Assembly: GCA_035514535.1 (NCBI GenBank)
Contig: DATKAZ010000042.1
Location: 1-64,000, forward strand
Direction: 5' to 3'
From: XN24 sp035514535
GTDB lineage: Bacteria > Pseudomonadota > Gammaproteobacteria > Steroidobacterales > XN24
DNA: 64,000 nt
Each line of letters starts with the position of its first letter. The stretch's first letter is position 1. The position numbers and the translations under genes are program-made. The notes under the pieces are model-generated. The model was given only the letters and a program-made list of their open reading frames with translations, made no database searches and had not been told where the DNA came from. Of the stretch, positions 42,924 through 51,803 are shown in pieces.

Positions 42924-43878
42924 GGTGCGTTTCCAGCTGCGACAGCACTTCGCCCAGGTCGTCCGGCAGCGGCGCGGAAAACATGCGCCATTCACCGCTG
43001 ACCGGATCTTCCCAGCCCACCGAGGCGGCGTGCAGGAACAGCCGCTCGAGCCCCAGCGATTTCATCCTGCGATTGTAATCGCGGTCGCCGTAGCGCTCGT
43101 CGCCCGCCAGCGGGTGTCCCGCCTCGGCCGCCTGGACCCGTATCTGGTGAGTGCGCCCCGTCATGATCCTGACCTCCAGCAGGGAGGCCGCCGAGCCGAT
43201 TTCCACCGGGCGAAATATGCTCGCCGCGGCCTTGCCGCTCTCGTCGACGGTCACCACCCGCTCGCCGCCGCGCACACTCTTTCGCAGCCGGTCCTCGAGG
43301 CGCACCTGGCCGAGTTCCCACCGGCCTTTGACGAGGGCGAGGTAGCGTTTTTCGACCCGGCCCTCGCGCAGCAGCTCATGCAGGCTGCGCAGCGTGCTGC
43401 GCCGCTTTGCGATCAGCAGGCAGCCGCTCGTCTCGCGGTCGAGGCGGTGCACCAGCTCCAGGTACGGCGCCTCCGGCCGCGCGGCACGCAGCGCCTCGAT
43501 GACCCCGTGCGACAGGCCGCTGCCGCCGTGCACGGCGATTCCGGAAGGCTTGTCCAGCACGATCAGCCGCTCGTCCTCGTGCAGGATCCGTGCTTCGAGC
43601 CGCACCCCTGCCGCCCTGCCCCTGGCAGGGATCGTGCCGGGCTCCGGGCGCCGGACCGGGGGCAGCCGCACGACGTCGCCGGCCGCCAGGCGATAGTCGG
43701 GCTTCACCCGCCCCTTGTTGACCCGGACTTCGCCCTTGCGCAGCAGGCGATAGACGTGCGACTTCGGCACGCCCTTCAGGCGCGTGAGCAGGAAATTGTC
43801 GAGCCGCTGGCCCGCCGCGTCCTCGGAAATCTGGACGAGTTCCACTGACGGCCGGCTCCCGGCGGTTGCTGAAATCAA
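42916..43878 (-). CDS. rluC: 23S rRNA pseudouridine synthase RluC
   Basis: RluC converts specific uridines in 23S rRNA to pseudouridine. The 320-aa protein has an N-terminal S4 RNA-binding domain (about 15-75, QRLDNFLLTRLKGVPKSHVY) and the catalytic RluA motif HRLDRETSG with D147. The TTG start at 43878 follows GGAGG with good spacing. It is divergent from rne, the same rne/rluC pairing as in E. coli. Confidence 0.94.
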   Translation of the reverse strand: MISATAGSRPSVELVQISEDAAGQRLDNFLLTRLKGVPKSHVYRLLRKGEVRVNKGRVKPDYRLAAGDVVRLPPVRRPEPGTIPARGRAAGVRLEARILHEDERLIVLDKPSGIAVHGGSGLSHGVIEALRAARPEAPYLELVHRLDRETSGCLLIAKRRSTLRSLHELLREGRVEKRYLALVKGRWELGQVRLEDRLRKSVRGGERVVTVDESGKAAASIFRPVEIGSAASLLEVRIMTGRTHQIRVQAAEAGHPLAGDERYGDRDYNRRMKSLGLERLFLHAASVGWEDPVSGEWRMFSAPLPDDLGEVLSQLETHHG

Positions 43879-43908
43879 ATTCTCCTCCCGGATTCAGGAG
43901 CTTAGCGA

Positions 43909-43937
43909 TTGCTGAGGCGTCGGGCCGTTGTTATAGT
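43909..43937 (+). promoter_or_regulatory. Sigma-70-like promoter for rne
   Basis: TTGCTG (43909-43914) and TATAGT (43932-43937) are spaced by exactly 17 nt. Transcription would start near 43944, about 350 nt before the rne start codon. Confidence 0.7.
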
Positions 43938-43943
43938 ACGACA

Positions 43944-44297
43944 CGGGCCGCGCGCCACGCTCCCGCAATTGAGCACCCGGGCGTGTGCACGGCCGCAGGC
44001 TACGGGTCGGTCGCGAAGCGTTCGCTGGCCGACATGCAATAGGTTTCTTTCCATCGCTCGGCCGAAGCCCCACCTGCCTCCGCAAGGCGGATGACCAGGA
44101 GAGGGGTGTGCACAGCAGGCCGCGGGCGGTGCCCGGCACGGATGAAATGACCGGCATTCTGCACATGGTCCTCATCGCTCTCCTGCCGACCCTGCACCTC
44201 GGGGGCGCTGCGTCGTGCCCGAACCCGTCCCGCGTCCGCGAGCGCGCCCCCGGCATCGGGAGGCCCACGGCCGACCTGGATCTGCGAGTCCCAATTC
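43944..44297 (+). other. Long 5' leader of rne
   Basis: About 350 nt lie between the predicted promoter and the rne ATG and contain no convincing gene. In E. coli rne has a leader of similar length through which RNase E represses its own synthesis. The length here suggests the same autoregulation. No specific stem-loop was matched to the E. coli one. Confidence 0.45.
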
Positions 44298-46793
44298 ATG
44301 AAAAGAATGCTGGTAAACGCGACTCAGAGAGAAGAGTTGCGTGTGGCCGTCGTCGACGGCCAGAAACTCTACGACCTCGACATCGAGATCCCCTCACGGG
44401 AACAGCGTAAGGCAAACATCTACAAGGGACGCATCACGCGCCTCGAGCAGAGCCTCGAAGCCGCGTTCGTGGAATTCGGCGCCGAGCGCCATGGATTCCT
44501 GCCGCTGAAGGAAATCTCGCCCGAGTACTTCCTCGAGGGCGACCGCAACGGCGGCCGGGTCAATATCCGCGACGTGCTTCGCGAGGGCCAGGAGATCGTC
44601 GTCCAGGTTGAGAAGGACGAGCGCGGCAACAAGGGCGCCGCGCTGACCACCTATCTCAGCCTCGCCGGCCGGTTCCTCGTGCTGATGCCCAACAACCCCA
44701 AGGCCGGCGGCGTGTCGCGCCGCATCCAGGGCGACGACCGCGACGCCGTGCGCGAAGCCATGGACGGCCTCGAGGTGCCCGAGGGCATGGGCGCAATCGT
44801 CCGCACCGCGGGAGTCGGAAGGAGCCTCGAGGAGCTGCAGTGGGACCTCGATTCGTTGCTGCAGGTCTGGGAGGCGATCAAGCGCACCGCGATCGAGCGC
44901 CCGGCGCCGTTCCTGATCTACCAGGAAAGCAATGCCATCCTGCGCGCCCTGCGCGATCACTTCTCCGCCGACCTCGGCGAGATTCTCGTGGATGACCCCG
45001 AAGTCTACGAGGAAGGCCGGCTGTTCATGGAACGGGTGATGCCGCATAACCTGCGCAAGCTCAAGTTCTATGACGACCCGGTGCCGCTGTTCACGCGCTT
45101 CCAGATCGAGAGCCAGATCGAGAGCGCTTATTCACATATCGTGGAACTGCCGTCAGGCGGCAGCGTCGTCATCGACCACACCGAGGCGCTGCTGTCCATC
45201 GACATCAACTCGGCGCGCGCCACCAAGGGCGACGACATTGAGATGACGGCGTTCAATACGAACCTGGAGGCCGCGGACGAGATCGCGCGCCAACTGCGCA
45301 TCCGCGACCTCGGCGGGCTGATCGTGATCGACTTCATCGACATGGGCCCGCAGCGCAACCAGCGCGAAGTCGAGAACCGGCTGCGCGAAGCCGTGAAAAT
45401 GGACCGTGCGCGCATCCAGATCGGGAGGATCTCGCGGTTCGGGCTGCTGGAGATGTCCCGCCAGCGATTGCGCCCCTCCCTCGGCGAATCGAGCCACATC
45501 ACGTGTCCGCGTTGCCAGGGCTGGGGCGCGGTACGGAGCGTCGAATCGCTGTCGCTGTCGATCCTGCGCCTGATCGGCGAGGAATCGCGCAAGGAGCGCA
45601 GCTCACGCATCATCGCCGAAGTGCCGGTGGACGTCGGCACCTACCTGCTGAATGAAAAGCGCGCCTGGCTCGGCGAGATCGAGCAACGTGACGGCGTGCA
45701 TATCATCGTCGTACCGCGCGAGCATCTCGAATCACCGCACTACTCCATACGGCGGGTGCGCGACGACGCGACCGGCCTGCCGGAGAATGTCGGCATGAGC
45801 TACACGCTCCCGCCATCGGAAGCGGAATCACCGGAAGATGCGACGCCGGGACTCAAGCCCGCGCGTCCGCCGGAACAACCCGCCGTCTCGGGCATCGTGC
45901 CGGCCACACCTGCCCCGGTTCCGCAGCGGGCGGAGGAAGCGCCGGCGCCGGCGAAACCGGGCCTGTGGACGCGATTCATGGCATGGTTCGCAGGGCCAGG
46001 CGGCGAAGAACCCGCCCGTCGTGCCGAGCAGGCGCCGGCCAGGGGCGCGCGCAAGAGCGAGTCCGGGCGCAAGCCCCGGCAACGGGATGACGAGCGCCGC
46101 AAGCGTGGCGACCGCCAGCAAAAACAGGAATCCGGCCGACGCGGGCGGGGACGTGACCGCGGCCCGGACCGGGAGCGCACCAGGGGCCCGGACGGCGAGC
46201 GCCACAAGGACGAAACGCGCGAACGCCAGCGCGACAAGACCCCGCCCGCGAGCCAGGACAAGCCCGCGGCCGCGCCGCCGGCCGATGGCGCCGCGACGAC
46301 GGCGGACGGCGAGCCGCGCAGCAAACGTCGTCGTCGCCGCCGCGGCAATCGCAACAAGTCGCGCCAGGATGGCGACCAGGGCCGCAGCGAGGGACGCTCT
46401 GCGCAGGGCAGTGAAGGTGGCCAGGCGGGCGACGGGGCGCCGCGCGAATCCCGGGCGGACACGCCGACGGGAACTGCCGTCCAGGCCGTCGCGGCGGCCT
46501 TGCCGATCGCGGTCGCCCTCGAGCCGAAGCCTGAGCCGAAGCCTGAGCCGAAGCCTGAGCCGAAGCCTGAGCCGAGACCTGAGCCGAGACCTGAGCCGAG
46601 ACCTGAGCCGAGACCTGAGCCGAGACCTGAGCCGAAGCCTGAGCCGAAGCCTGAGCCGAGACCTGAGCCGAGACCTGAGCCGAAGGTCGATTTACCGGCG
46701 GGCAACGGCGTGAGCAGCGCGCGACGGGAGGCACCGCTCGATCCCCCCAGGATGCCGGCCGATCCGCCGAAGGCCCCGCCGCGCACTGACTGA
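44298..46793 (+). CDS. rne: Ribonuclease E
   Basis: This essential endoribonuclease is the core of the RNA degradosome. The 831-aa protein starts MKRMLVNATQREELRVAVVD. The S1 and 5'-sensor regions (about 35-280) are followed by the DNase I-like catalytic part (IDINSARATKGDDIEMTAFN, VIDFIDMGPQRNQREVE). The zinc link CPRC has Cys at 403 and 406. After about residue 515 the chain is disordered: a short Trp/Phe segment (LWTRFMAWFAGP), Arg-rich RNA-binding stretches, and a Pro-Glu-Lys/Arg repeat at the end. It is shorter than the 1061-aa E. coli protein. Confidence 0.97.
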   Translation: MKRMLVNATQREELRVAVVDGQKLYDLDIEIPSREQRKANIYKGRITRLEQSLEAAFVEFGAERHGFLPLKEISPEYFLEGDRNGGRVNIRDVLREGQEIVVQVEKDERGNKGAALTTYLSLAGRFLVLMPNNPKAGGVSRRIQGDDRDAVREAMDGLEVPEGMGAIVRTAGVGRSLEELQWDLDSLLQVWEAIKRTAIERPAPFLIYQESNAILRALRDHFSADLGEILVDDPEVYEEGRLFMERVMPHNLRKLKFYDDPVPLFTRFQIESQIESAYSHIVELPSGGSVVIDHTEALLSIDINSARATKGDDIEMTAFNTNLEAADEIARQLRIRDLGGLIVIDFIDMGPQRNQREVENRLREAVKMDRARIQIGRISRFGLLEMSRQRLRPSLGESSHITCPRCQGWGAVRSVESLSLSILRLIGEESRKERSSRIIAEVPVDVGTYLLNEKRAWLGEIEQRDGVHIIVVPREHLESPHYSIRRVRDDATGLPENVGMSYTLPPSEAESPEDATPGLKPARPPEQPAVSGIVPATPAPVPQRAEEAPAPAKPGLWTRFMAWFAGPGGEEPARRAEQAPARGARKSESGRKPRQRDDERRKRGDRQQKQESGRRGRGRDRGPDRERTRGPDGERHKDETRERQRDKTPPASQDKPAAAPPADGAATTADGEPRSKRRRRRRGNRNKSRQDGDQGRSEGRSAQGSEGGQAGDGAPRESRADTPTGTAVQAVAAALPIAVALEPKPEPKPEPKPEPKPEPRPEPRPEPRPEPRPEPRPEPKPEPKPEPRPEPRPEPKVDLPAGNGVSSARREAPLDPPRMPADPPKAPPRTD
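46521..46685 (+). repeat. 12-bp minisatellite encoding EPKP/EPRP repeats in rne
   Basis: About 13.5 tandem copies of a 12-bp unit occur in two variants: GAGCCGAAGCCT (Lys) and GAGCCGAGACCT (Arg). In order they encode four Lys, five Arg, two Lys, two Arg and a final partial Lys unit. The frame is kept throughout. Copy number is likely variable between strains. Confidence 0.95.
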
Positions 46794-46800
46794 CGCGGCG

Positions 46801-47298
46801 TCAGCGAGTCCTGCGCCCGAGCTCCTCCACGAGACCGGCGCAGGCCTCGATCACGAGGTCGAGCACCTCCTCGAAGCCGTTCTTACCGCCGTAGTACGGG
46901 TCTGGGACGGAACGCACGCCACGCTCCGGAGCGTAGTCGAGCAACAAGGCCAGCCGCGCGCTGGCATCCGCGGGGGCGCTGCGCCGCAGGTCGGCGAGGT
47001 TGTCCTCGTCCATGGCGAGGATCAGGTCGAAAGCGTGGAAATCATCCGCCGTGACCCGGCGCGCGCGAATGCCAGCGAGATCGAATCCGCGGGCCTTTGC
47101 GGCCGCCGCGGCCCGCGCGTCGGGCGGCGCACCCTCGTGGTAGCCTGCCGTGCCCGCGGAGTCGGCACGTACTCGCCCATCGAGGTCTGCGTCCGCAGCC
47201 AGCTTGCGGAACACGCCCTCGGCGGTCGGCGAGCGGCAGATATTTCCCAGGCACACGAACAGGACGGAAACCTGCGTGCGTTCGTCGTCTGAGGCCAT
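46801..47298 (-). CDS. Low-molecular-weight protein-tyrosine phosphatase
   Basis: The 165-aa enzyme has the P-loop CLGNICRS (catalytic C16, R22) near the N-terminus and the general acid in VPDPYYGG. Overall it matches the Wzb/LMW-PTP family. No cognate tyrosine kinase or polysaccharide genes are nearby, so the substrate is unknown. ATG 47298 is preceded by AGGGA; an upstream frame to 47370 is ignored. It converges on rne with a 7-bp gap. Confidence 0.93.
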   Translation of the reverse strand: MASDDERTQVSVLFVCLGNICRSPTAEGVFRKLAADADLDGRVRADSAGTAGYHEGAPPDARAAAAAKARGFDLAGIRARRVTADDFHAFDLILAMDEDNLADLRRSAPADASARLALLLDYAPERGVRSVPDPYYGGKNGFEEVLDLVIEACAGLVEELGRRTR

Positions 47299-47404
47299 CG
47301 GTTCGTCCCTCTGGTCCTTGCCCCGGACCGGGGCCCGCGACCGTATTCTACCCGCGCCGCCGCCCGCCATGACCTCGCCGCTGTTACGCGGCTATCATGA
47401 GCGC

Positions 47405-47692
47405 ATGGGGACGCCCGGGATCACACTGGCACGGCTCAAGTCACTGGTCGGCGCGGAGCTGCGGTACCAGGGCCTGCGCTGCACGCTCGTCGAGGTACTC
47501 GATGAGCCGCCCGTCGTCGTCCTCCGCCCGATCGACGCGGCGCCCGTGATCCAGGCCGACAATTTCGGCAAGCCGATGCGTCACGCCCCGCAGATATTCG
47601 AGCTGCCCGTGTTTGCCCCGGACGGCGTGTCGATGTCGCAGGAGCTGGGGCTCATCAGCCTCCCCGACGATCGTTCTCCAGCAGCCGGTTGA
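47405..47692 (+). CDS. Small conserved-looking protein of unknown function
   Basis: The 95-aa product (LARLKSLVGAELRYQGLRCT, then VVVLRPIDAAPVIQADNFGK) reads like a real beta-rich, SH3-like small domain and shows normal amino-acid composition. The end overlaps kdsB on the opposite strand by 38 nt. ATG 47405 is used; ATG 47369 would add 12 residues. No clear ribosome-binding site supports either. I do not recognise the family. Confidence 0.55.
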   Translation: MGTPGITLARLKSLVGAELRYQGLRCTLVEVLDEPPVVVLRPIDAAPVIQADNFGKPMRHAPQIFELPVFAPDGVSMSQELGLISLPDDRSPAAG

Positions 47693-48431
47693 CGCGTGCC
47701 AGGTCCTCCGGCGTGTCCACGCCGGCCGGCGGCACTTCCACCGCGGCATCCGCCTGGATGCGCATGCCCAGCCACAGCGCGCGCAATTGTTCGAGCCGCT
47801 CGATGTCCTCGAGTCGGCAGGGCGGCGTCGCGGCCAGCCGCTGCAAGGCGCTGACGCGATAGCTGTACAGCCCCAGGTGGCGCATGGCGCCCGCATGCTG
47901 CTGCTGCGAAGCCAGGCCCGCCGGCGCGCCTTCCCGCGACCAGGGAATCGGCGCGCGGCTGAAGTAGAGTGCGGCACCGTCGGCGCGCATCACGAGCTTG
48001 ACGATATTCGGGTCGAGATACTCAGCGAGATCGTGAATCGGCGTCCCGAGAGTCCCGATCTCGGCATCCGGATACAGCCATAGCAATTCCGCGGCCTGGC
48101 GGATGAGCGTCGGCGGAAGGAGCGGTTCGTCGCCCTGGACGTTGACCACGATCGCGTCGTCGCTCCAGCCTCGCTGTGCGGCAACCGCCGCTATGCGGTC
48201 GGTGCCGCTGGCGTGCGAGGGATCGGTCATGCAGACGTCCGCTCCCATTTGCCGGCATGCCGCTGCTACTTCATCGTGATCGGTGGCGACCAGCACTTCG
48301 GCCGCACCGCTTGCGACCGCCCGTTCCCAGACCCACTGGATCATCGGGCGCCCCGCGATCAGCGCCAGCGGCTTGCCGGGCAGGCGCGTCGAAGCGTAGC
48401 GCGCCGGAATCACGACGTGAAACGCGCTCAT
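47655..48431 (-). CDS. kdsB: 3-deoxy-manno-octulosonate cytidylyltransferase (KdsB)
   Basis: KdsB activates Kdo as CMP-Kdo for the LPS inner core. The 258-aa protein starts with the nucleotide-binding MSAFHVVIPARYASTRLPGK and contains VQGDEPLLPP and the Kdo-site region LYFSRAPIPWSRE. ATG 48431 overlaps the ycaR stop (ATGA). It is the last gene of the exbB-exbD-msbA-lpxK-ycaR-kdsB operon. Confidence 0.96.
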   Translation of the reverse strand: MSAFHVVIPARYASTRLPGKPLALIAGRPMIQWVWERAVASGAAEVLVATDHDEVAAACRQMGADVCMTDPSHASGTDRIAAVAAQRGWSDDAIVVNVQGDEPLLPPTLIRQAAELLWLYPDAEIGTLGTPIHDLAEYLDPNIVKLVMRADGAALYFSRAPIPWSREGAPAGLASQQQHAGAMRHLGLYSYRVSALQRLAATPPCRLEDIERLEQLRALWLGMRIQADAAVEVPPAGVDTPEDLARVNRLLENDRRGG

Positions 48432-48625
48432 CGCCGCTGCTCCATGGCCAGCAACTCGGGCTGCGAAATCTCGCGTGCCTCGGCCACGCGCATGACAGGC
48501 ACGCCGTCGCGGATCGGCCACGCGAGGCGGTCGCCGCGGCACACGAGCTCCTGTTGCTCACGCCGGTGCACGAGGGGACCCTTGCATATCGGGCAGGCGA
48601 GAATGTCCAGCAGACGATGGTCCAT
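48428..48625 (-). CDS. Trm112-like protein (YcaR)
   Basis: The 65-aa zinc-ribbon-like protein (MDHRLLDILACPICKGPLVH) has Cys11, Cys14 and Cys29 and belongs to the Trm112 family. It lies between lpxK and kdsB, as in E. coli (ycaR). In other organisms Trm112 activates methyltransferases; its role here is unknown. Confidence 0.93.
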   Translation of the reverse strand: MDHRLLDILACPICKGPLVHRREQQELVCRGDRLAWPIRDGVPVMRVAEAREISQPELLAMEQRR

Positions 48626-48628
48626 GGC

Positions 48629-49633
48629 TCAAGCTTCCCGCAAGCCGAGGCGTTGCGCCAGCATCGCGCGCAGGCGAGGTCCGTCTGGCCCGAGGTCGGC
48701 CTCCACGGGGACTTGCCAGCAGGTCGCCGCCGCCGGCTCGCGGCTGCAACGCGCGGCGTCCTTCGCCGTCATCAGCACGGAGCGCCCGTCGCCGGGCGCG
48801 AGCAGCGCTCGCGGCACCGGTGCATGATCCGCCAGCGGATGGCGAATGAGCCCGAGCCCGTGCCGCTCGAGCATCGCGAAGAAGCGCTCCGGATGGCCGA
48901 TCCCGGCGACGGCGTGGACGGGACCGGGCGCGAATGACGCCAGGCGGCGTCGTTCGCCGCCGCCGATGCGCACCGCCTCGTCGCCGTCCAGCATCATGGT
49001 CAACGCGCCGGGGGGACAGTTCCCGCGGCCGTTGCAGACCACGAAGTCCGCCTCGGCGAGGCGCGCGGACGGCTCGCGCAGGGGCCCTGCAGGCAGGCAA
49101 CGCCCGCTGCCCAGGCCGCGCACGCCATCGATCACGACGAACTCGACGTCGCGCTGCAGGCGGTAATGCTGCAGCCCGTCGTCAGCCACGATGACGTCGG
49201 CCCCCGCCGCGACTGCCGCGCGGGCGGCGGCCAGCCGGTCCCGGCAGATCCACACGGGCCGACCGGTCGCCGCGGCGACCAGCATCGGCTCGTCGCCGCT
49301 GCTCTTTGGGTCGTCGTCCGCCGTGACCCGGTGCGGGCTGCGTGGCTCCTCGCCGCCGTACCCCCGGCTGACGACCGCCGGCGACAGCCCAGCGTCCGTG
49401 AGCGCGCGCACCAGCCAGATGACCAGCGGGGTCTTTCCTGCCCCGCCGACAGTCAGGTTGCCCACGACGAGGACCGGACGACCCGGGTGCGCGGAGCGCA
49501 TCCAGCCGCGCCGGTAGGCGCTCCTGCGCCACGCCACGATGCGGCGATACACGGGCTCCAGCACGCGCGCCCAGGCGGGTGGCGGCGCATCACCATACCA
49601 GGCGTCGACGAGGCGCTGTGGAAGCCCGCTCAC
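48629..49633 (-). CDS. lpxK: Tetraacyldisaccharide 4'-kinase (LpxK)
   Basis: This inner-membrane-associated kinase phosphorylates the 4' position of the lipid A disaccharide. The 334-aa protein has an N-terminal membrane helix region and the P-loop VVGNLTVGGAGKTPLV (about 56-71). DVIVADDGLQHYRLQRDVEF is an LpxK hallmark. The GTG start overlaps the msbA stop (GTGA), indicating coupling with the lipid A flippase. Confidence 0.95.
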   Translation of the reverse strand: MSGLPQRLVDAWYGDAPPPAWARVLEPVYRRIVAWRRSAYRRGWMRSAHPGRPVLVVGNLTVGGAGKTPLVIWLVRALTDAGLSPAVVSRGYGGEEPRSPHRVTADDDPKSSGDEPMLVAAATGRPVWICRDRLAAARAAVAAGADVIVADDGLQHYRLQRDVEFVVIDGVRGLGSGRCLPAGPLREPSARLAEADFVVCNGRGNCPPGALTMMLDGDEAVRIGGGERRRLASFAPGPVHAVAGIGHPERFFAMLERHGLGLIRHPLADHAPVPRALLAPGDGRSVLMTAKDAARCSREPAAATCWQVPVEADLGPDGPRLRAMLAQRLGLREA

Positions 49634-51390
49634 GAGACCTGGAACTGCATCCCGTGCAGCGCCGCGTACAGCCCGTCGCGGGCCAGCAGTTCATGATGCG
49701 TGCCGACCTCGACGACGCGGCCATGATCCATGACGACGATCCGGTCGGCGTTCTCGATGGTCGACAGCCGATGCGCGATGACCAGCGTCGTGCGGTTCTG
49801 CATCAGCGCCTCCAGCGCGTCCTGGATGTGCCGTTCGGATTCGGAATCGAGGGCCGAGGTGGCCTCGTCGAGAATCAGGATGGGCGCATTCTTCAACAGC
49901 GCCCGCGCGATGGCGACGCGCTGCCGCTGCCCCCCGGACAGCGTGACGCCGCGGTCGCCGACCTCGGTCTCCAGCCCGTCCGGGAAGCGCTCGGCAAACT
50001 CGAGCACGTGCGCCGCGCGCGCCGCCGCCTCGATTTCGTCCGCCGTCGCGGCACGCATCACGCCGTAGGCGATGTTGCTGCGGATCGTGTCGTCGAACAG
50101 CTTGACGTCCTGGCTGACAAGGCTGACCTGGCGCCGCAGGTCGGCGCGCCGATACTCGCGCACATCACGCCCGTCCACCAGCACGGCGCCCGCGGTCGGA
50201 TCGTAGAATCGCGGGATCAGGCTGACGAGCGTGCTCTTGCCGCTGCCGGACCGGCCGACGATCGCGAGGCGCTCGCCGGGTGCCACGTGAAGTTCGATAC
50301 CCTGCAGGACCGGGCCCTTTTCCTGCTGGTACAGGAAGTCCACGCCGCGAAACTCGATCTCGCCGCGCGCGCGCTGCAAGGGCACCGGGCCGCCCTCGTC
50401 CTCGCCGGGGGCATCGAGCAGCTCGAAGATGCTCTGGCCCGCGGCGATACCCTGCTGCAGCGGGCCGTTGATGTTCGTCAGGTGCTTGAGCGGCGCCATG
50501 ATGAGCAGCATCGCGCCGAGGAAAGACACGAACTCGCCCACAGAGAGCCCGCCGGCGAGATCCTCGCGCGTCGCCACGAACACGACGCTCGCCAGGCCGA
50601 TGGCGGCCACCACCTGGACCACGGGCTGACTGGCGGCCTTGGCGGTGGCGAGCTTCATATTCAGGCGCCGGTTCTGCTCGTTGACGCGCTCGAAGCCCTC
50701 GACTTCCTGCGCTTCGCCATTGAAAACCTTGACGACCTTGTGAGCCTCGAGGACCTGCTCCGCGGCCTGCGTGACGTCGCCCATGGAATTCTGGATGCGC
50801 GTGCTGTAGCGGCGGAACTTCTTCGACAGCAGGCGGATGATCAGGCCGATCAGGGGCCCGGTGACCAGCACGAACAGCGAAAGGCGCGCATTGACCCAGA
50901 ACATGTAGGCCACGAGGCCGAGAATGGTCAACAGGTCTTTGAACAGTGTCGTCAGCACCTGGCTCGCGGCCTGCGCCACCTGCTCGATGTTGAACGTGAG
51001 GCGCGACAGCAATGCGCCGGAGGAATTGGTGTCGTAGAACCGCGTAGGCAGAACGAGAAACTTGGCAAATACCTCGCGACGCAGGCGCTTGATCACCTGG
51101 CGCCCGACCCAGCTCATGGAATACTCGGAGACGTAGTCAGCCGCGCCCCGCACCATGAATATCCCGAGGATAAGAAGCGGGACCCAGCGGATGAAATCCG
51201 CATCGCGCGCGACGAAACTCTGGTCCGTGACGAGTTTCGTGAGATACACGAAAGCAGTCTGGCTGGCCGCATAGACGGCCATTGCGATGATGGCGGCAAC
51301 GAACATCGGCAGGTAGTCTGCCGAATAGCGCAGCAGGCGCCGGTAGACATCCCCGGCCTGGTCGATGAAGGGCTCTCCGGGGGACTTCAC
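49630..51390 (-). CDS. msbA: Lipid A export ATP-binding/permease protein MsbA
   Basis: MsbA flips lipid A-core across the inner membrane. The 586-aa protein has six membrane helices in the first 320 residues and one ABC domain with Walker A GRSGSGKST, signature LSGGQRQR and Walker B ILILDEATSALD. The Q-loop and H-loop (VIAHRLSTIENAD) are intact. The GTG start overlaps the exbD stop (GTGA), the same order as in other gammaproteobacteria that keep exbBD before msbA. Confidence 0.96.
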   Translation of the reverse strand: MKSPGEPFIDQAGDVYRRLLRYSADYLPMFVAAIIAMAVYAASQTAFVYLTKLVTDQSFVARDADFIRWVPLLILGIFMVRGAADYVSEYSMSWVGRQVIKRLRREVFAKFLVLPTRFYDTNSSGALLSRLTFNIEQVAQAASQVLTTLFKDLLTILGLVAYMFWVNARLSLFVLVTGPLIGLIIRLLSKKFRRYSTRIQNSMGDVTQAAEQVLEAHKVVKVFNGEAQEVEGFERVNEQNRRLNMKLATAKAASQPVVQVVAAIGLASVVFVATREDLAGGLSVGEFVSFLGAMLLIMAPLKHLTNINGPLQQGIAAGQSIFELLDAPGEDEGGPVPLQRARGEIEFRGVDFLYQQEKGPVLQGIELHVAPGERLAIVGRSGSGKSTLVSLIPRFYDPTAGAVLVDGRDVREYRRADLRRQVSLVSQDVKLFDDTIRSNIAYGVMRAATADEIEAAARAAHVLEFAERFPDGLETEVGDRGVTLSGGQRQRVAIARALLKNAPILILDEATSALDSESERHIQDALEALMQNRTTLVIAHRLSTIENADRIVVMDHGRVVEVGTHHELLARDGLYAALHGMQFQVS

Positions 51391-51803
51391 TCTGGCTCGC
51401 TGACCGTGGCGATCAGGATGCGGCTGAAGCCGAGGCGCCCGACGATGTCCATGGCGGTGACGACGGACTGGTGCGATGCGCGGCCGTCGGCCCGGATCGT
51501 GACCGGCAGCTCGCGGCGCTCGCCTGCGACCTGTTCGAGCGCGCGCTGCAAGGTCTCGGCGCGCCGGTTGACGAGTTCCTGGCCATCGACGAAGTAGTCG
51601 CCCGCGGCACTGATCATGATCTCGATCTCGGCCGGTGGCTCGACGCGCGGCTCCGCCTCAGCCTGCGGCAGCTGCAGCCTGATCTCGGTGGCTTTGAGGA
51701 AGCTCGTCGACACCATGAAGAACACGAGCAGGAGCAGCACGACGTCGATCAGCGACGTCAGGTTGATCTCGGGATCCTCGCGCGGCCGCGTGCGCAGGTT
51801 CAT
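51387..51803 (-). CDS. exbD: ExbD/TolR family biopolymer transport protein
   Basis: The 138-aa protein has a short cytoplasmic N-terminus, one membrane helix (about 16-38, with the conserved Asp in LTSLIDVVLLLLVFFMVST) and a periplasmic domain. It works with the ExbB-like protein as a proton-driven motor. It lies in the lipid A operon rather than with TonB or Tol genes, so its partner is not known from this window. Confidence 0.92.
   Translation of the reverse strand: MNLRTRPREDPEINLTSLIDVVLLLLVFFMVSTSFLKATEIRLQLPQAEAEPRVEPPAEIEIMISAAGDYFVDGQELVNRRAETLQRALEQVAGERRELPVTIRADGRASHQSVVTAMDIVGRLGFSRILIATVSEPE

Noticed and set aside
46521..46685. CRISPR-like array
   Set aside because: The repeats are contiguous 12-bp units in frame within rne with no spacers.
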